A stretch of DNA of 64,000 nucleotides. Source: Pseudoalteromonas apostichopi. GTDB taxonomy: Bacteria; Pseudomonadota; Gammaproteobacteria; Enterobacterales; Alteromonadaceae. The translations under genes and the position numbers were made by a program. Shown here one piece after another: positions 8,632-17,153 of the stretch. Below the pieces are notes generated by a model. The model did not search any database, was not told the DNA's origin, and saw only the letters and a list, made by a program, of their open reading frames with translations. The stretch lies in the NCBI RefSeq assembly GCF_030297135.1, contig NZ_AP028065.1, positions 3,286,001-3,350,000 on the forward strand, in the 5' to 3' direction. Positions within the stretch are counted from its first letter, which is position 1. Each line of letters starts with the position of its first letter.

Positions 8632-8669
8632 ACATCAAATCCATTCAAATAAGTTAACAACCGCTAAGA

Positions 8670-9341
8670 TTAATGAATTAGCTTATCGGTTGCTATAATT
8701 AATAAGTATATACCGTACCATATTATTACGCTGCCTAGAATAACCCTAATCCAAACATGGTTGAAAATAGTGTTTATTTTTTGACTGACTAGACCAATAC
8801 TAATCATTGCAGGAAATGTCCCTAAGGCAAAAAATAACATTACCCCAGCACCGTGAAGGGCAGAAGGGCTGGTAAGTGCCCAAGTTAGTGCCGAATAAAC
8901 TAATCCACACGGCAGCCATCCCCATAAAGCGCCATACAACAGGGCCTTTGGCGTTGTATCGACAGGTAGTAAATAACGATTCAGTTTAGATAAATGCTGC
9001 CATACTAGCGTTTTTCCTAATTTTTCTAGCCACTGTAGGGTGGGCGCTAGGCGCATGATATAAATCCCAACAAGTAGCATAAAAATACCACTTAGAAACG
9101 ATAAACCAACTGAGATTGAGGTATTTTGTGCAGCGAAGCGACTACTAATACCGGCTACTAGAGCACCGGCAAGCATGTAACTGAGCGCTCTGCCAAGGTT
9201 ATAAGCAACAGAAAAGCGAACTGCACGATTTTTGCTAGCGGCAAGTTGTAAACTACTGGAAATACCACCACACATAGCCAGACAGTGACCACTGCCTAAC
9301 AAGCCCATTACAAATGCACTAATAAACAGCGGATCAATCAT
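8670..9341 (-). CDS. TauE/SafE-like membrane protein of the cco cluster (COG2836 type)
   Basis: A 223-residue membrane protein with about six hydrophobic segments; the first includes GLLGSGHCLAMCGG, a cysteine-containing motif typical of the COG2836 group found beside ccoI/ccoS. Members are annotated as sulfite exporters, but the cco context suggests a part in copper supply or cytochrome oxidase maturation (inference). The start chosen is ATG 9339-9341, which overlaps the ccoS stop as ATGATTGA; an upstream in-frame ATG would add 11 residues within ccoS and is less likely. Confidence 0.85.
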   Translation of the reverse strand: MIDPLFISAFVMGLLGSGHCLAMCGGISSSLQLAASKNRAVRFSVAYNLGRALSYMLAGALVAGISSRFAAQNTSISVGLSFLSGIFMLLVGIYIMRLAPTLQWLEKLGKTLVWQHLSKLNRYLLPVDTTPKALLYGALWGWLPCGLVYSALTWALTSPSALHGAGVMLFFALGTFPAMISIGLVSQKINTIFNHVWIRVILGSVIIWYGIYLLIIATDKLIH

Positions 9342-9501
9342 TACTTTTGTTGTGCTGCTCTTTATCGTCTTCAAACAGGATACTGTGGCCCTGTTTGTTT
9401 AAATCAGAAAATTGTTCGCTTTTTACAGCCCAAAAGAACACACCAATAGCAATTAGCACAAATAAAATGGCAATTGGGATGAGGATGTAGATGATACTCA
9501 T
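9334..9501 (-). CDS. ccoS: Cbb3 oxidase maturation protein CcoS
   Basis: A 55-residue small membrane protein with one transmembrane helix (residues 2-23), followed by FFWAVKSEQFSDLNKQG, characteristic of CcoS, which is needed for cofactor insertion into cbb3 oxidase. The start is ATG 9499-9501, overlapping the ccoI stop by ATGA. A longer reading frame starting at 9573 lies inside ccoI and is not real. It overlaps the following TauE/SafE gene by 8 bases. Confidence 0.92.
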   Translation of the reverse strand: MSIIYILIPIAILFVLIAIGVFFWAVKSEQFSDLNKQGHSILFEDDKEQHNKSND

Positions 9502-11873
9502 AGTTTTAATAACCTTAATGAGTTGGTAATAACCAAAATGGAGCTTGCAGACATACCAATAACGGCCATCCAAGGAGCTACAAGTCCTAGTGCTGCAAGT
9601 GGTAAAATCGAACCATTGTAAATAAGTGATAATGCCAAGTTTTGCTTAACAATACGGCGAGTCTTCTTCGAGACAGTAAGCAAATGTTCAATGGCGGTTA
9701 GATCACTATTGAGTAATACCACATCGGCACTATTTTTGGAAATATCGGCGCCAGTTTCCATCGCAATAGATAAATGGGCACTTGCAAATACCGGGCTATC
9801 ATTCACACCATCACCAACCATAGCAACAATGGCACCTTTGCTAGCCAATGCTTCAACATGGGTTTGTTTGTCACGAGGGCTACATGCTGCATGTACAGTA
9901 TCTAAATTTAACTGCTTTGCAATTTGCTCACCACTGTTTGAAGCATCACCAGTTAACATATGACACTTGAGCTGCTGTGAATGCAGTTTAGTAATCAATT
10001 TTTCTGCGTTGTTACGTAAGCTATCGGCTAGGTAAAAGCGCGCAACTACTTGTTTATTGATATACAAGGTTGCTTGAGCATCTGCTTTATCAGTATCGAA
10101 CCAGCCACTTTTACCTATCGCATAGTGCTGATTATTAAGTTCCGCTGTAATGCCTTTACCCGGTTCGATTGTAACATTCTCAATTGGGTTCACTGTATCG
10201 TTGAAACCAGCGAACGCATTAGCAATCGGGTGCTCAGAGAAACTTTCAAGTTGCGCTGCTAGTCGCAATGCGTCAGCTTCACTATACTGGCTGTTTACTA
10301 GTTCAACTCGCTCTATAGTGAAACGACCTTGGGTAAGGGTGCCTGTTTTATCAAAGGCAATATCGGTTAGTTGCGGTAGCGTTTCTAATACATGAGCTTG
10401 TTTAATTAAAATACCACGCTTTGTCAGGCTTGCTACTGCACACGTAAGGGCGGTAGGAATCGCTAAGCTCAGTGCGCAAGGGCAGGTTGCAACAAGCACC
10501 GAAATAGTAATCCAAAAAGCATGCTCAGGGTCTATTTGATACCAGCCAATCGCTGTAATTGACGCAAACACTAATAAACACGCTACAAACCACTGAGCCA
10601 CCTTATCAGTTATTTCAACTAATCTTGGGCGTTTAGTTAAAGCTGTGTGTTGTAACTTTATAATTTGATTAAGTAAGGTATTTTGACCGATTTTGTTGAT
10701 CTCAATACGGATCACACCATCGTGGTTAATAGTCCCTGCGTATACTTGATGGTTAATAAACTTATTAACTGGCTGATGCTCACCTGTCATCATGGCTTCA
10801 TCAACAGTTGTTTGACCTTGTATAACGATACCGTCAGCAGGAATCGTTTCGCCTGCTTTAATTAATACAACATCACCAAGTCTTAGCTTTTTAGCCGCAA
10901 TAATTGATTCTTGATTGTTTTCATCGATGATACGGGCTGTAAGGGGCAGTAACTTTTGCAAGTTAGCAGTAAACTCACTGGCTTTTAAGCGAGCTCTAAA
11001 TTCTAAATATTTACCTAGTAATAATAAAAAGGTAAACATACAGATAGATTCAAAATAAACTTCGCCAACAGACATTAAAGTGGCATAACAACTTGCCCCA
11101 TAAGCACCAAAAATTGCTAAAGATACGGGTAGGTCCATATTTAGCTGTTTTGCTTTTAAACCATTAATCGCATTAGTTAAGAATGGTAGGGCACTATAGA
11201 GAATTACCGGTGAAGCAAGCACAAGGCTTATCCAGCGGAAATACTGTTCGAAGTTTTCTTCCATGCCCGAGAACATGCCAAAATACATGGCAAAAGCGAA
11301 CATCATTACTTGCATGGTCATTAGACCCGCAACACCTAAACGGCGGATATAGGCTTTAGCAGCTTGCTGTTTTTGACTGGCCTCAAGGTCTGCCTGAAAC
11401 GGATAAGCTTTATAGCCGATTTCGTGTAATGAGGTAATAATTTGGCTAAGCGGAGTAACCGATTTATCCCATTGGATCATGGCACGGTTGGTCGATGTAT
11501 TTACATCAACGCGTTTTATCGCTTTTAGATTGAGTAATTGTTTTTCGATTAACCACGCACAAGCAGCACAAGTTATGCCTTCAACCGTTAGTAGCACCTC
11601 GGATAAATTATTAGAGGCAGAAATAAACTCGTCTTGAATATCTTCGTTATCGTAACTTTTGATCAACTCGAGTTGCTCTGGAACAAGTTGTTCAACTTTA
11701 CCAGAGCGTACGGTTCTAAATTTATAGTAATCGGTCATGCCTTGGGCGACGATATTTTCTGCAACCGTTTGGCAACCAATACAACACATAGGTTGTGCCT
11801 TACCGTCTATTTCGACAGTCGCATTAAAGCCTTTTGGCACACTTTCAAGACAATGAAAGCAATTATCGGACAT
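9498..11873 (-). CDS. ccoI: Copper-transporting P-type ATPase CcoI (FixI)
   Basis: A 791-residue heavy-metal P1B ATPase that exports copper needed for assembly of cbb3 oxidase. N-terminal cysteine-rich part: FHCLES and CCIGCQ, then a ferredoxin-like metal domain with GITCAACAW (about residues 95-103). The membrane CPC motif lies in ATCPCALSLAIP, the phosphorylation site in DKTGTLTQG, the hinge in GDGVNDSP. The extra N-terminal cysteines are typical of FixI/CcoI rather than CopA. It sits 9 bases after ccoH and overlaps ccoS by 4 bases. Confidence 0.95.
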   Translation of the reverse strand: MSDNCFHCLESVPKGFNATVEIDGKAQPMCCIGCQTVAENIVAQGMTDYYKFRTVRSGKVEQLVPEQLELIKSYDNEDIQDEFISASNNLSEVLLTVEGITCAACAWLIEKQLLNLKAIKRVDVNTSTNRAMIQWDKSVTPLSQIITSLHEIGYKAYPFQADLEASQKQQAAKAYIRRLGVAGLMTMQVMMFAFAMYFGMFSGMEENFEQYFRWISLVLASPVILYSALPFLTNAINGLKAKQLNMDLPVSLAIFGAYGASCYATLMSVGEVYFESICMFTFLLLLGKYLEFRARLKASEFTANLQKLLPLTARIIDENNQESIIAAKKLRLGDVVLIKAGETIPADGIVIQGQTTVDEAMMTGEHQPVNKFINHQVYAGTINHDGVIRIEINKIGQNTLLNQIIKLQHTALTKRPRLVEITDKVAQWFVACLLVFASITAIGWYQIDPEHAFWITISVLVATCPCALSLAIPTALTCAVASLTKRGILIKQAHVLETLPQLTDIAFDKTGTLTQGRFTIERVELVNSQYSEADALRLAAQLESFSEHPIANAFAGFNDTVNPIENVTIEPGKGITAELNNQHYAIGKSGWFDTDKADAQATLYINKQVVARFYLADSLRNNAEKLITKLHSQQLKCHMLTGDASNSGEQIAKQLNLDTVHAACSPRDKQTHVEALASKGAIVAMVGDGVNDSPVFASAHLSIAMETGADISKNSADVVLLNSDLTAIEHLLTVSKKTRRIVKQNLALSLIYNGSILPLAALGLVAPWMAVIGMSASSILVITNSLRLLKL

Positions 11874-11882
11874 TAGAGTTTA

Positions 11883-12374
11883 CTACTTATATTCAGGGCT
11901 AATCGAAATTGTTTTATCAGTTGGTAAAATGATGTCTTCTTTGAGTTTCCAACTGTTATCTATTGGTTCAATAAACACTGTATATGCGCCGTCAACATGA
12001 GCGTCGAGTAGGGCTGTAAAATCGCCATGGGCGTTTTTCATTAAGCTCACATCAAAGTCATTTGCCTTAATGGTGCGGTGATAAAATGACATTTTTAAAG
12101 AGTGGACATTGCTTGCATCACCTTTAGTGAAGGTGAATGCAACTTTGTCGTTAGTAACATTTAAATCGCCATGTAAATAAAGCGCTTTTGCTTTATTAAA
12201 TTTGCTGAGTTCAAGGTTAATTGCTTTACCTTTTTTATAGTAATCATCAACAACCATATCTGGGCCGTTACCAATTGCCATATAAATAAGACCAGCGCAG
12301 CCAATGATCGCTGCAAGAGGAAAAGAGATTAAAAACCATGGCCAAAAGTTTTTATACCAAGGAGTGGGTTTCAT
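11883..12374 (-). CDS. ccoH: Cbb3 oxidase assembly protein CcoH (FixH)
   Basis: A 163-residue protein with one N-terminal transmembrane helix (about residues 10-33) and a periplasmic domain starting DMVVDDYYKKGKAIN, the hallmark of FixH. It is needed for assembly or stability of the oxidase. It is the first gene of the assembly operon ccoH-ccoI-ccoS, separated from ccoP by a terminator. ccoG, which usually lies between ccoP and ccoH, is not present. Confidence 0.9.
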   Translation of the reverse strand: MKPTPWYKNFWPWFLISFPLAAIIGCAGLIYMAIGNGPDMVVDDYYKKGKAINLELSKFNKAKALYLHGDLNVTNDKVAFTFTKGDASNVHSLKMSFYHRTIKANDFDVSLMKNAHGDFTALLDAHVDGAYTVFIEPIDNSWKLKEDIILPTDKTISISPEYK

Positions 12375-12434
12375 AGTACTTATACCTTTAAAAACGTTGT
12401 AAGCATTTTATCGGATTTAAAAGCAAAAGACTAA

Positions 12435-12462
12435 AAAAAAGCCTCTAGATAGAGGCTTTTTT
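12435..12462 (-). terminator. Terminator after ccoNOQP
   Basis: GCCTCT and AGAGGC form the core of an A/T-flanked stem with a T tract on the minus strand, ending the ccoNOQP transcript ahead of ccoH. Confidence 0.85.
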
Positions 12463-12523
12463 GATCTTAATTAATCTATTGAATTAAATGATTAATTGTT
12501 TATACATTTTTTTAACCGCGTGG

Positions 12524-13489
12524 TTATTTATCTTGCGATAAGCTGTAAACGTAAGCAGTTAGTAGGTGTACTTTATCTTCACCTAAAATGTCTTTCCATG
12601 CTGGCATTACACCTGCGCGGCCATTGGTTAGTGTTTCTTCAACAGCACGTTTTGAACCACCATATAACCAGATGTTATCTGTTAGATTAGGTGCACCAAA
12701 TGGTAAGTTGTGCGCAACCGAACCTTTACCGTCAGCACCGTGACACGCAGCACACATTGCAAACTTAGCAGCACCTGCAGCAGCGTCTTTTTGGTTAACT
12801 GTACGGCCTGAAAGGCTAAGTACGTGAGCAGTCATTTCTTTAATGCCTTGCTCGCCAAGCGCATCACCCCATGGTGGCATCGCAGCTACACGACCATAAA
12901 GAAGTGTTTCTTTGATTTTGTCTGGTGTGCCACCATATAACCAATCGTTATCCGTTAGGTTAGGGAAGCCTTGACCACCACGTGCATCTGAACCATGACA
13001 TTGTGCACAGTTTTGTGAGAACAAACGTTGACCAATCTCAAGCGCTTTTTCATCTTTAACTAGTGTTTCAATATCTTGTTTTGCAAATGACTCAAAGATT
13101 GGGCCAAAACGCTCATCAGCGGCAATAAATTCTTGGTCTAATTGAACGTTCTCACCATTAGCTAATGCTTGTTCAGTCGCTTCTTTAGACTCAGCTAGAG
13201 AAGTAATACCTTGGTTAGAACTTGTCCATTTACCTAAACCTTCCCAGTTACCTAAACCAGGGTAGGCTGCAAGATAGTATACAGACCAAATAAATGTTGC
13301 GAAGAACATGTAAGTCCACCATTTTGGAAGTGGGTTATTTAGTTCTTCAATGCCGTCAAACTCGTGACCACAGCTTTCGCCTTCTTTAACACCTGTGTAG
13401 TTTTTCAAGTTCCACAGAAGTAGGCCGAAGATGATAGCAAGACACGCTAGGGTTAATACAATAACCCATATACTCCAAAAGCTAGTCAT
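12524..13489 (-). CDS. ccoP: Cbb3 oxidase subunit III, dihaem cytochrome CcoP
   Basis: A 321-residue membrane-bound dihaem cytochrome c that passes electrons to the catalytic subunit. Two hydrophobic segments at about 6-27 and 57-77 anchor it, followed by two cytochrome c domains with haem sites CAQCH (161-165) and CAACH (246-250). Distal methionines are probably in AAMPPW and GVMPAW. The start codon overlaps the ccoQ stop (ATGA). Confidence 0.96.
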   Translation of the reverse strand: MTSFWSIWVIVLTLACLAIIFGLLLWNLKNYTGVKEGESCGHEFDGIEELNNPLPKWWTYMFFATFIWSVYYLAAYPGLGNWEGLGKWTSSNQGITSLAESKEATEQALANGENVQLDQEFIAADERFGPIFESFAKQDIETLVKDEKALEIGQRLFSQNCAQCHGSDARGGQGFPNLTDNDWLYGGTPDKIKETLLYGRVAAMPPWGDALGEQGIKEMTAHVLSLSGRTVNQKDAAAGAAKFAMCAACHGADGKGSVAHNLPFGAPNLTDNIWLYGGSKRAVEETLTNGRAGVMPAWKDILGEDKVHLLTAYVYSLSQDK

Positions 13490-13671
13490 TTCTCAGACTC
13501 CTTTTCCTCGTTAGAGATTGTGTTGTTGTGTTTTTTTTCATCTTCAAATATGGCATTAGCAGCGTCATCAAATCGGCTTTTGCTACGCTTGCTGTATGCC
13601 CATACAACAATCACAATAAACAGTACTAAAATTACCAGAGTCAAAATGCCTCTGTATGTTCCGTAATCCAT
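13486..13671 (-). CDS. ccoQ: Cbb3 oxidase small subunit CcoQ
   Basis: A 61-residue protein with one transmembrane helix (about 9-25) followed by a charged tail with FDDAAN, typical of CcoQ (subunit IV), which stabilises the complex. It sits between ccoO and ccoP with 5 bases and a 4-base overlap to its neighbours. Confidence 0.92.
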   Translation of the reverse strand: MDYGTYRGILTLVILVLFIVIVVWAYSKRSKSRFDDAANAIFEDEKKHNNTISNEEKESEK

Positions 13672-13676
13672 AATAA

Positions 13677-14351
13677 TTACTTCAAGTGTGTGCCAAGCTG
13701 TTGTAAGTAAGCGATTAGAGCTTGCATTTCAGTTGCACCTTTACCATCGTTCATGGCTTCGATTTTCGCAATGTCAGCTTGTAGCTCTTCGTCACTACCA
13801 TAACCTTTACCGTCGTAACGGTCGCTAGCTTTGTCAATTCCGAAGCTATCACGGAATATTTGAAGCTTTTTAAGTGTATGGGTCGTATCGACTCTGTTTT
13901 CGTCTAACCAAGGAAACGCTGGCATGTTTGACTCAGGAACCACTGCACGTGGATCCATTAAGTGAGCATGGTGCCAATCGTCTGAGTAACGCTCACCAAC
14001 ACGAGCTAGGTCAGGACCAGTACGTTTAGAACCCCATTGGAATGGGTGATCCCATACTGACTCACCAGCTACAGAGTAGTGACCATAACGCTCAACCTCG
14101 TCACGGAAAGGGCGAATCATTTGTGAGTGACAGTTGTAACAACCTTCACGCACGTAGATGTCACGGCCTTCCATTTCTAATGCTGTAAGAGGGCGTAGGC
14201 CATCAACAGGTTTAGTCGTATCATCTTGGAACATTAGTGGAGTAATCTCAACTAGTGCACCAAAGCTGATTGCAAAGACAGTCAAGATAGCCATAAGGCC
14301 AACGTTCTTTTCGACTATTTCGTGTTTGTTTTGTGAATTATTATTGCTCAT
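13677..14351 (-). CDS. ccoO: Cbb3 oxidase subunit II, monohaem cytochrome CcoO
   Basis: A 224-residue membrane-anchored cytochrome c. The anchor is at about residues 16-36 and the haem site CYNCH at 71-75 in the typical YVREGCYNCHSQMIRPFRDE context. It hands electrons from CcoP towards CcoN. It starts 12 bases after ccoN. Confidence 0.95.
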   Translation of the reverse strand: MSNNNSQNKHEIVEKNVGLMAILTVFAISFGALVEITPLMFQDDTTKPVDGLRPLTALEMEGRDIYVREGCYNCHSQMIRPFRDEVERYGHYSVAGESVWDHPFQWGSKRTGPDLARVGERYSDDWHHAHLMDPRAVVPESNMPAFPWLDENRVDTTHTLKKLQIFRDSFGIDKASDRYDGKGYGSDEELQADIAKIEAMNDGKGATEMQALIAYLQQLGTHLK

Positions 14352-14363
14352 CGTGCTACTCCA

Positions 14364-15797
14364 TTATGCCAATTGTGCGTCAGCGTCTAGTTGAAGCGAA
14401 TCTTTCTTCGCAGCAATAGTACGATAAACGTTGTAAGCCATAATTAGCATACCTGTTACGATGAATACACCGCCTAGGAAACGCATTACATAGAACGGAT
14501 ACGAAGCTTCTAATGACTGTACAAAGCTGTACATTAACGTACCGTCTGAGTTTACTGCACGCCACATTAGACCTTGCATAACACCTGAGATCCACATTGC
14601 TACGATGTATAAAACAACACCAACAGTGTGTAACCAGAAGTGCGTGTTAACTAGTTTAACACTGTACATACGGCCTTGTGAGAATAGTGCAGGGATTAGG
14701 TGATAGATAGCACCGATAGAAATCATTGCAACCCAACCTAGTGCACCTGAGTGTACGTGACCTACAGTCCAGTCAGTGTAGTGAGAAAGCGCGTTTACTG
14801 ACTTGATAGCCATCATTGGGCCTTCGAACGTAGACATACCGTAGAAAGATAGAGAAACAACTAAGAAACGTAGTACTGGGTCAGTACGTAGTTTATGCCA
14901 TGCACCTGATAACGTCATGATACCGTTGATCATACCACCCCAAGATGGAACGAATAGGATAACTGACATAACCATACCTAAGCTTTGCGTCCAATCTGGA
15001 AGCGCAGTGTAATGTAGGTGGTGAGGACCTGCCCAGATGTACAAAGAAACAAGAGCCCAGAAGTGAACTACCGATAGACGGTATGAATAAACAGGGCGGC
15101 CTGCTTGTTTTGGTACGAAGTAGTACATCATACCTAAGAAACCAGCAGTTAATAAGAAACCAACAGCGTTGTGACCGTACCACCACTGAACCATTGCATC
15201 TACAGCACCTGCGTAGATAGAGTATGATTTAGTTAGTGAAACTGGAATTGCCATGCTGTTTACAATGTGTAAAACGGCAACAGTAATGATGAAACCAGCG
15301 TAGAACCAGTTCGCAACATAGATGTGCGATACTTTACGCTTGATTAACGTACCAAAGAATACAACTGCGTAAGTCACCCAAACAACGGCGATAAGAATAT
15401 CGATTGGCCATTCAAGTTCTGCGTATTCTTTAGAGCTTGTGATACCTAATGGTAAGGTAATCGCTGCTAGTACGATAACAAGTTGCCAACCCCAGAAGGT
15501 GAAGGCTGCTAGTTTATCTGAGAAAAGGCGCGTTTGACATGTACGTTGTACGACGTAATAAGACGTCGCAAAAAGTGCACTTGTACCAAATGCGAAAATT
15601 ACTGCGTTCGTGTGTAACGGACGTAGTCGAGAGTAAGTTAACCATGGTGTATCAAAGTTAAGTGCTGGCCAAGCTAATTGGGCAGCAATCAGAACCCCAA
15701 CACTCATGCCAACGATGCCCCAAATCACTGTCATAATAGCGAATTGGCGTACAACTTTATAATTGTACTCAGTTTGTGATGCTACTGTTTGGCTCAT
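14364..15797 (-). CDS. ccoN: Cbb3 oxidase catalytic subunit CcoN
   Basis: A 477-residue haem-copper oxidase subunit I with about twelve membrane segments; it reduces oxygen to water with high affinity and pumps protons. Haem and copper ligands are seen as His62 (RPLHTN), the WWYGHNAVGF histidine, GPHHLHY, and the HxH pair in VGHVHSG. The start ATG 15795-15797 is preferred over an upstream frame extension because a GGAAG ribosome-binding site lies just before it and the N-terminus then fits the family. First gene of ccoNOQP. Confidence 0.95.
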   Translation of the reverse strand: MSQTVASQTEYNYKVVRQFAIMTVIWGIVGMSVGVLIAAQLAWPALNFDTPWLTYSRLRPLHTNAVIFAFGTSALFATSYYVVQRTCQTRLFSDKLAAFTFWGWQLVIVLAAITLPLGITSSKEYAELEWPIDILIAVVWVTYAVVFFGTLIKRKVSHIYVANWFYAGFIITVAVLHIVNSMAIPVSLTKSYSIYAGAVDAMVQWWYGHNAVGFLLTAGFLGMMYYFVPKQAGRPVYSYRLSVVHFWALVSLYIWAGPHHLHYTALPDWTQSLGMVMSVILFVPSWGGMINGIMTLSGAWHKLRTDPVLRFLVVSLSFYGMSTFEGPMMAIKSVNALSHYTDWTVGHVHSGALGWVAMISIGAIYHLIPALFSQGRMYSVKLVNTHFWLHTVGVVLYIVAMWISGVMQGLMWRAVNSDGTLMYSFVQSLEASYPFYVMRFLGGVFIVTGMLIMAYNVYRTIAAKKDSLQLDADAQLA

Positions 15798-16142
15798 TTT
15801 CTGGCTTCCGCTGCAATTAATGCGTTTTAGAAATGAATTACCCACTTTATTAAAAGTGGGGCCTACTATTACTTCACAAGCGTGTTACCTAAAGCCAACT
15901 TAGAGGTGCTAGCTTCAGAAAACAAACTCGAGAAACCCTTATTTTTGCGATGGAAATGATAAAATTTTTGACCTTAAAAAGATAGGTCAATTGCATAAAA
16001 TTATGACATCAATCAAATTTTAGCGCTTTGTTGGTTATTTTTTGTCAGAGTTTGTATTTTTATTAGCTTATTCCATCTAGCATGGTTGTCTTTTCGCGGG
16101 TAGCTAATTAGTATCCGCTTTTATTTTATACAGGCAAATAGA
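15798..16142. promoter_or_regulatory. Upstream region of ccoN with two candidate operators
   Basis: This 345-base divergent region holds an Fnr-like sequence on the minus strand, TTGATTGATGTCAT (16004-16017; first half site perfect, second half matching 3 of 5), and a perfect inverted repeat TTGACC-N11-GGTCAA (15969-15991) of unknown meaning. Control of ccoN by Fnr is expected from related organisms. No promoter elements could be assigned with confidence. Confidence 0.4.
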
Positions 16143-16562
16143 GTGCGAACTAGTTTATTCACCGTGTTCCTTTTTAGTGTATTTTTAGCTGCATGTGATA
16201 GCCAAAGTATAGAAGAGGACAGCACAAGTACAAGTTGTGAGAACAATCGTCATTGTTATTACCCAAATAATGCAGAAGCTTGGCTGAGTAACCCAGACAT
16301 CAGCCCGGAAACGCCTTTCGCAATTAACCTAAAGCTGCCAAACGGGGCCAAAAATCTAGCTGCAAAACTTGAAGGTGTCACTATGTATATGGGATTCATC
16401 CCACTACAGTTTAAACGCAAAGGGCAGGTTTGGGTTGCTGACACTATGGTCGGAGCGTGTTCTGAACCTGTTATGACTTGGAAAATGACGCTTACTTATA
16501 ACACTGTTGATAATCAGCCTCGTACTTTGTTTTATTATTTCGATTCAATTCAAACTCGCTAA
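16143..16562 (+). CDS. Small lipoprotein of unknown function
   Basis: A 139-residue protein starting with GTG 16143. Its signal peptide ends in a lipobox (FLAACDS, Cys at about residue 18). The mature domain is short with cysteines spaced like paired disulfides (CENNRHC) and a beta-rich pattern (LKLPNGAKNLAAKLEGVTMYMG). No family was recognised. The gene is divergent from ccoN; a link to respiration is possible but unproven. Confidence 0.7.
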   Translation: MRTSLFTVFLFSVFLAACDSQSIEEDSTSTSCENNRHCYYPNNAEAWLSNPDISPETPFAINLKLPNGAKNLAAKLEGVTMYMGFIPLQFKRKGQVWVADTMVGACSEPVMTWKMTLTYNTVDNQPRTLFYYFDSIQTR

Positions 16563-16580
16563 CACCAACCGCTATTTTTA

Positions 16581-16618
16581 TTACTCACAGCTTCGAATTT
16601 CGCTGAAGCTGTGAGTAA
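16581..16618. repeat. 14-bp perfect hairpin after lipoprotein gene
   Basis: TTACTCACAGCTTC (16581-16594) is perfectly inverted at 16605-16618 around a 10-base loop. It lacks a T tract on either strand, so it is not a classical terminator, though it may stop or protect the lipoprotein transcript. Confidence 0.6.
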
Positions 16619-17153
16619 CGTCATTACCTTGTCATTTATTTATACTTTAATGCTCTTCATTAAACGTATTTTTATACGTTAGTTTCAAACTGATGGAACA
16701 AAAGTAAAAAATCATCCTCTAATTCACTGTTTAACAGGCTAACTTTGTCTATTTAGTTAATTTTAGTGAATAAGTATGGTTAGCAGTCTTACCAAGCTTT
16801 TACGGTTTTTATAACGTGGTGTGATCAACTTGTAAAAATTTCATTTGTAGCACTAATTGGGCTTTAGTTACACTTGATTACAAAGTGCGTGCAATTGATT
16901 TCAATCATGTTTTTTTTGCTACTAAAGAATCTTACCTTTCTGATATAGAAGTGTTTTTTTCTGTTAACATTGATACATCATGAAACCTTATTACCTGAAA
17001 TGGGTCCGTCATTTTTGTGGTGTTTTTTATTTAATCTTCCATTCAGTTTTCGTTCAGTTAACTGGGCCTAAGTTGCCCTCCGCTGACTCGTGATTCTAAT
17101 AATAACGAGCGCTACCTGATTAAAGGTAAATTTCCAACAAGTAGGGTTTTCAC
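16619..17153. other. Long leader region of TonB-dependent receptor gene
   Basis: About 535 AT-rich bases without a coding sequence. It must carry the promoter and a possibly long leader of the receptor gene; no riboswitch or operator was recognised. A GTAGGG ribosome-binding-like sequence lies just before the ATG at 17154. Confidence 0.5.

Noticed and set aside
9502..9573. Upstream extension of ccoS
   Set aside because: It lies within the end of ccoI in another frame; the real CcoS N-terminus begins at 9501.
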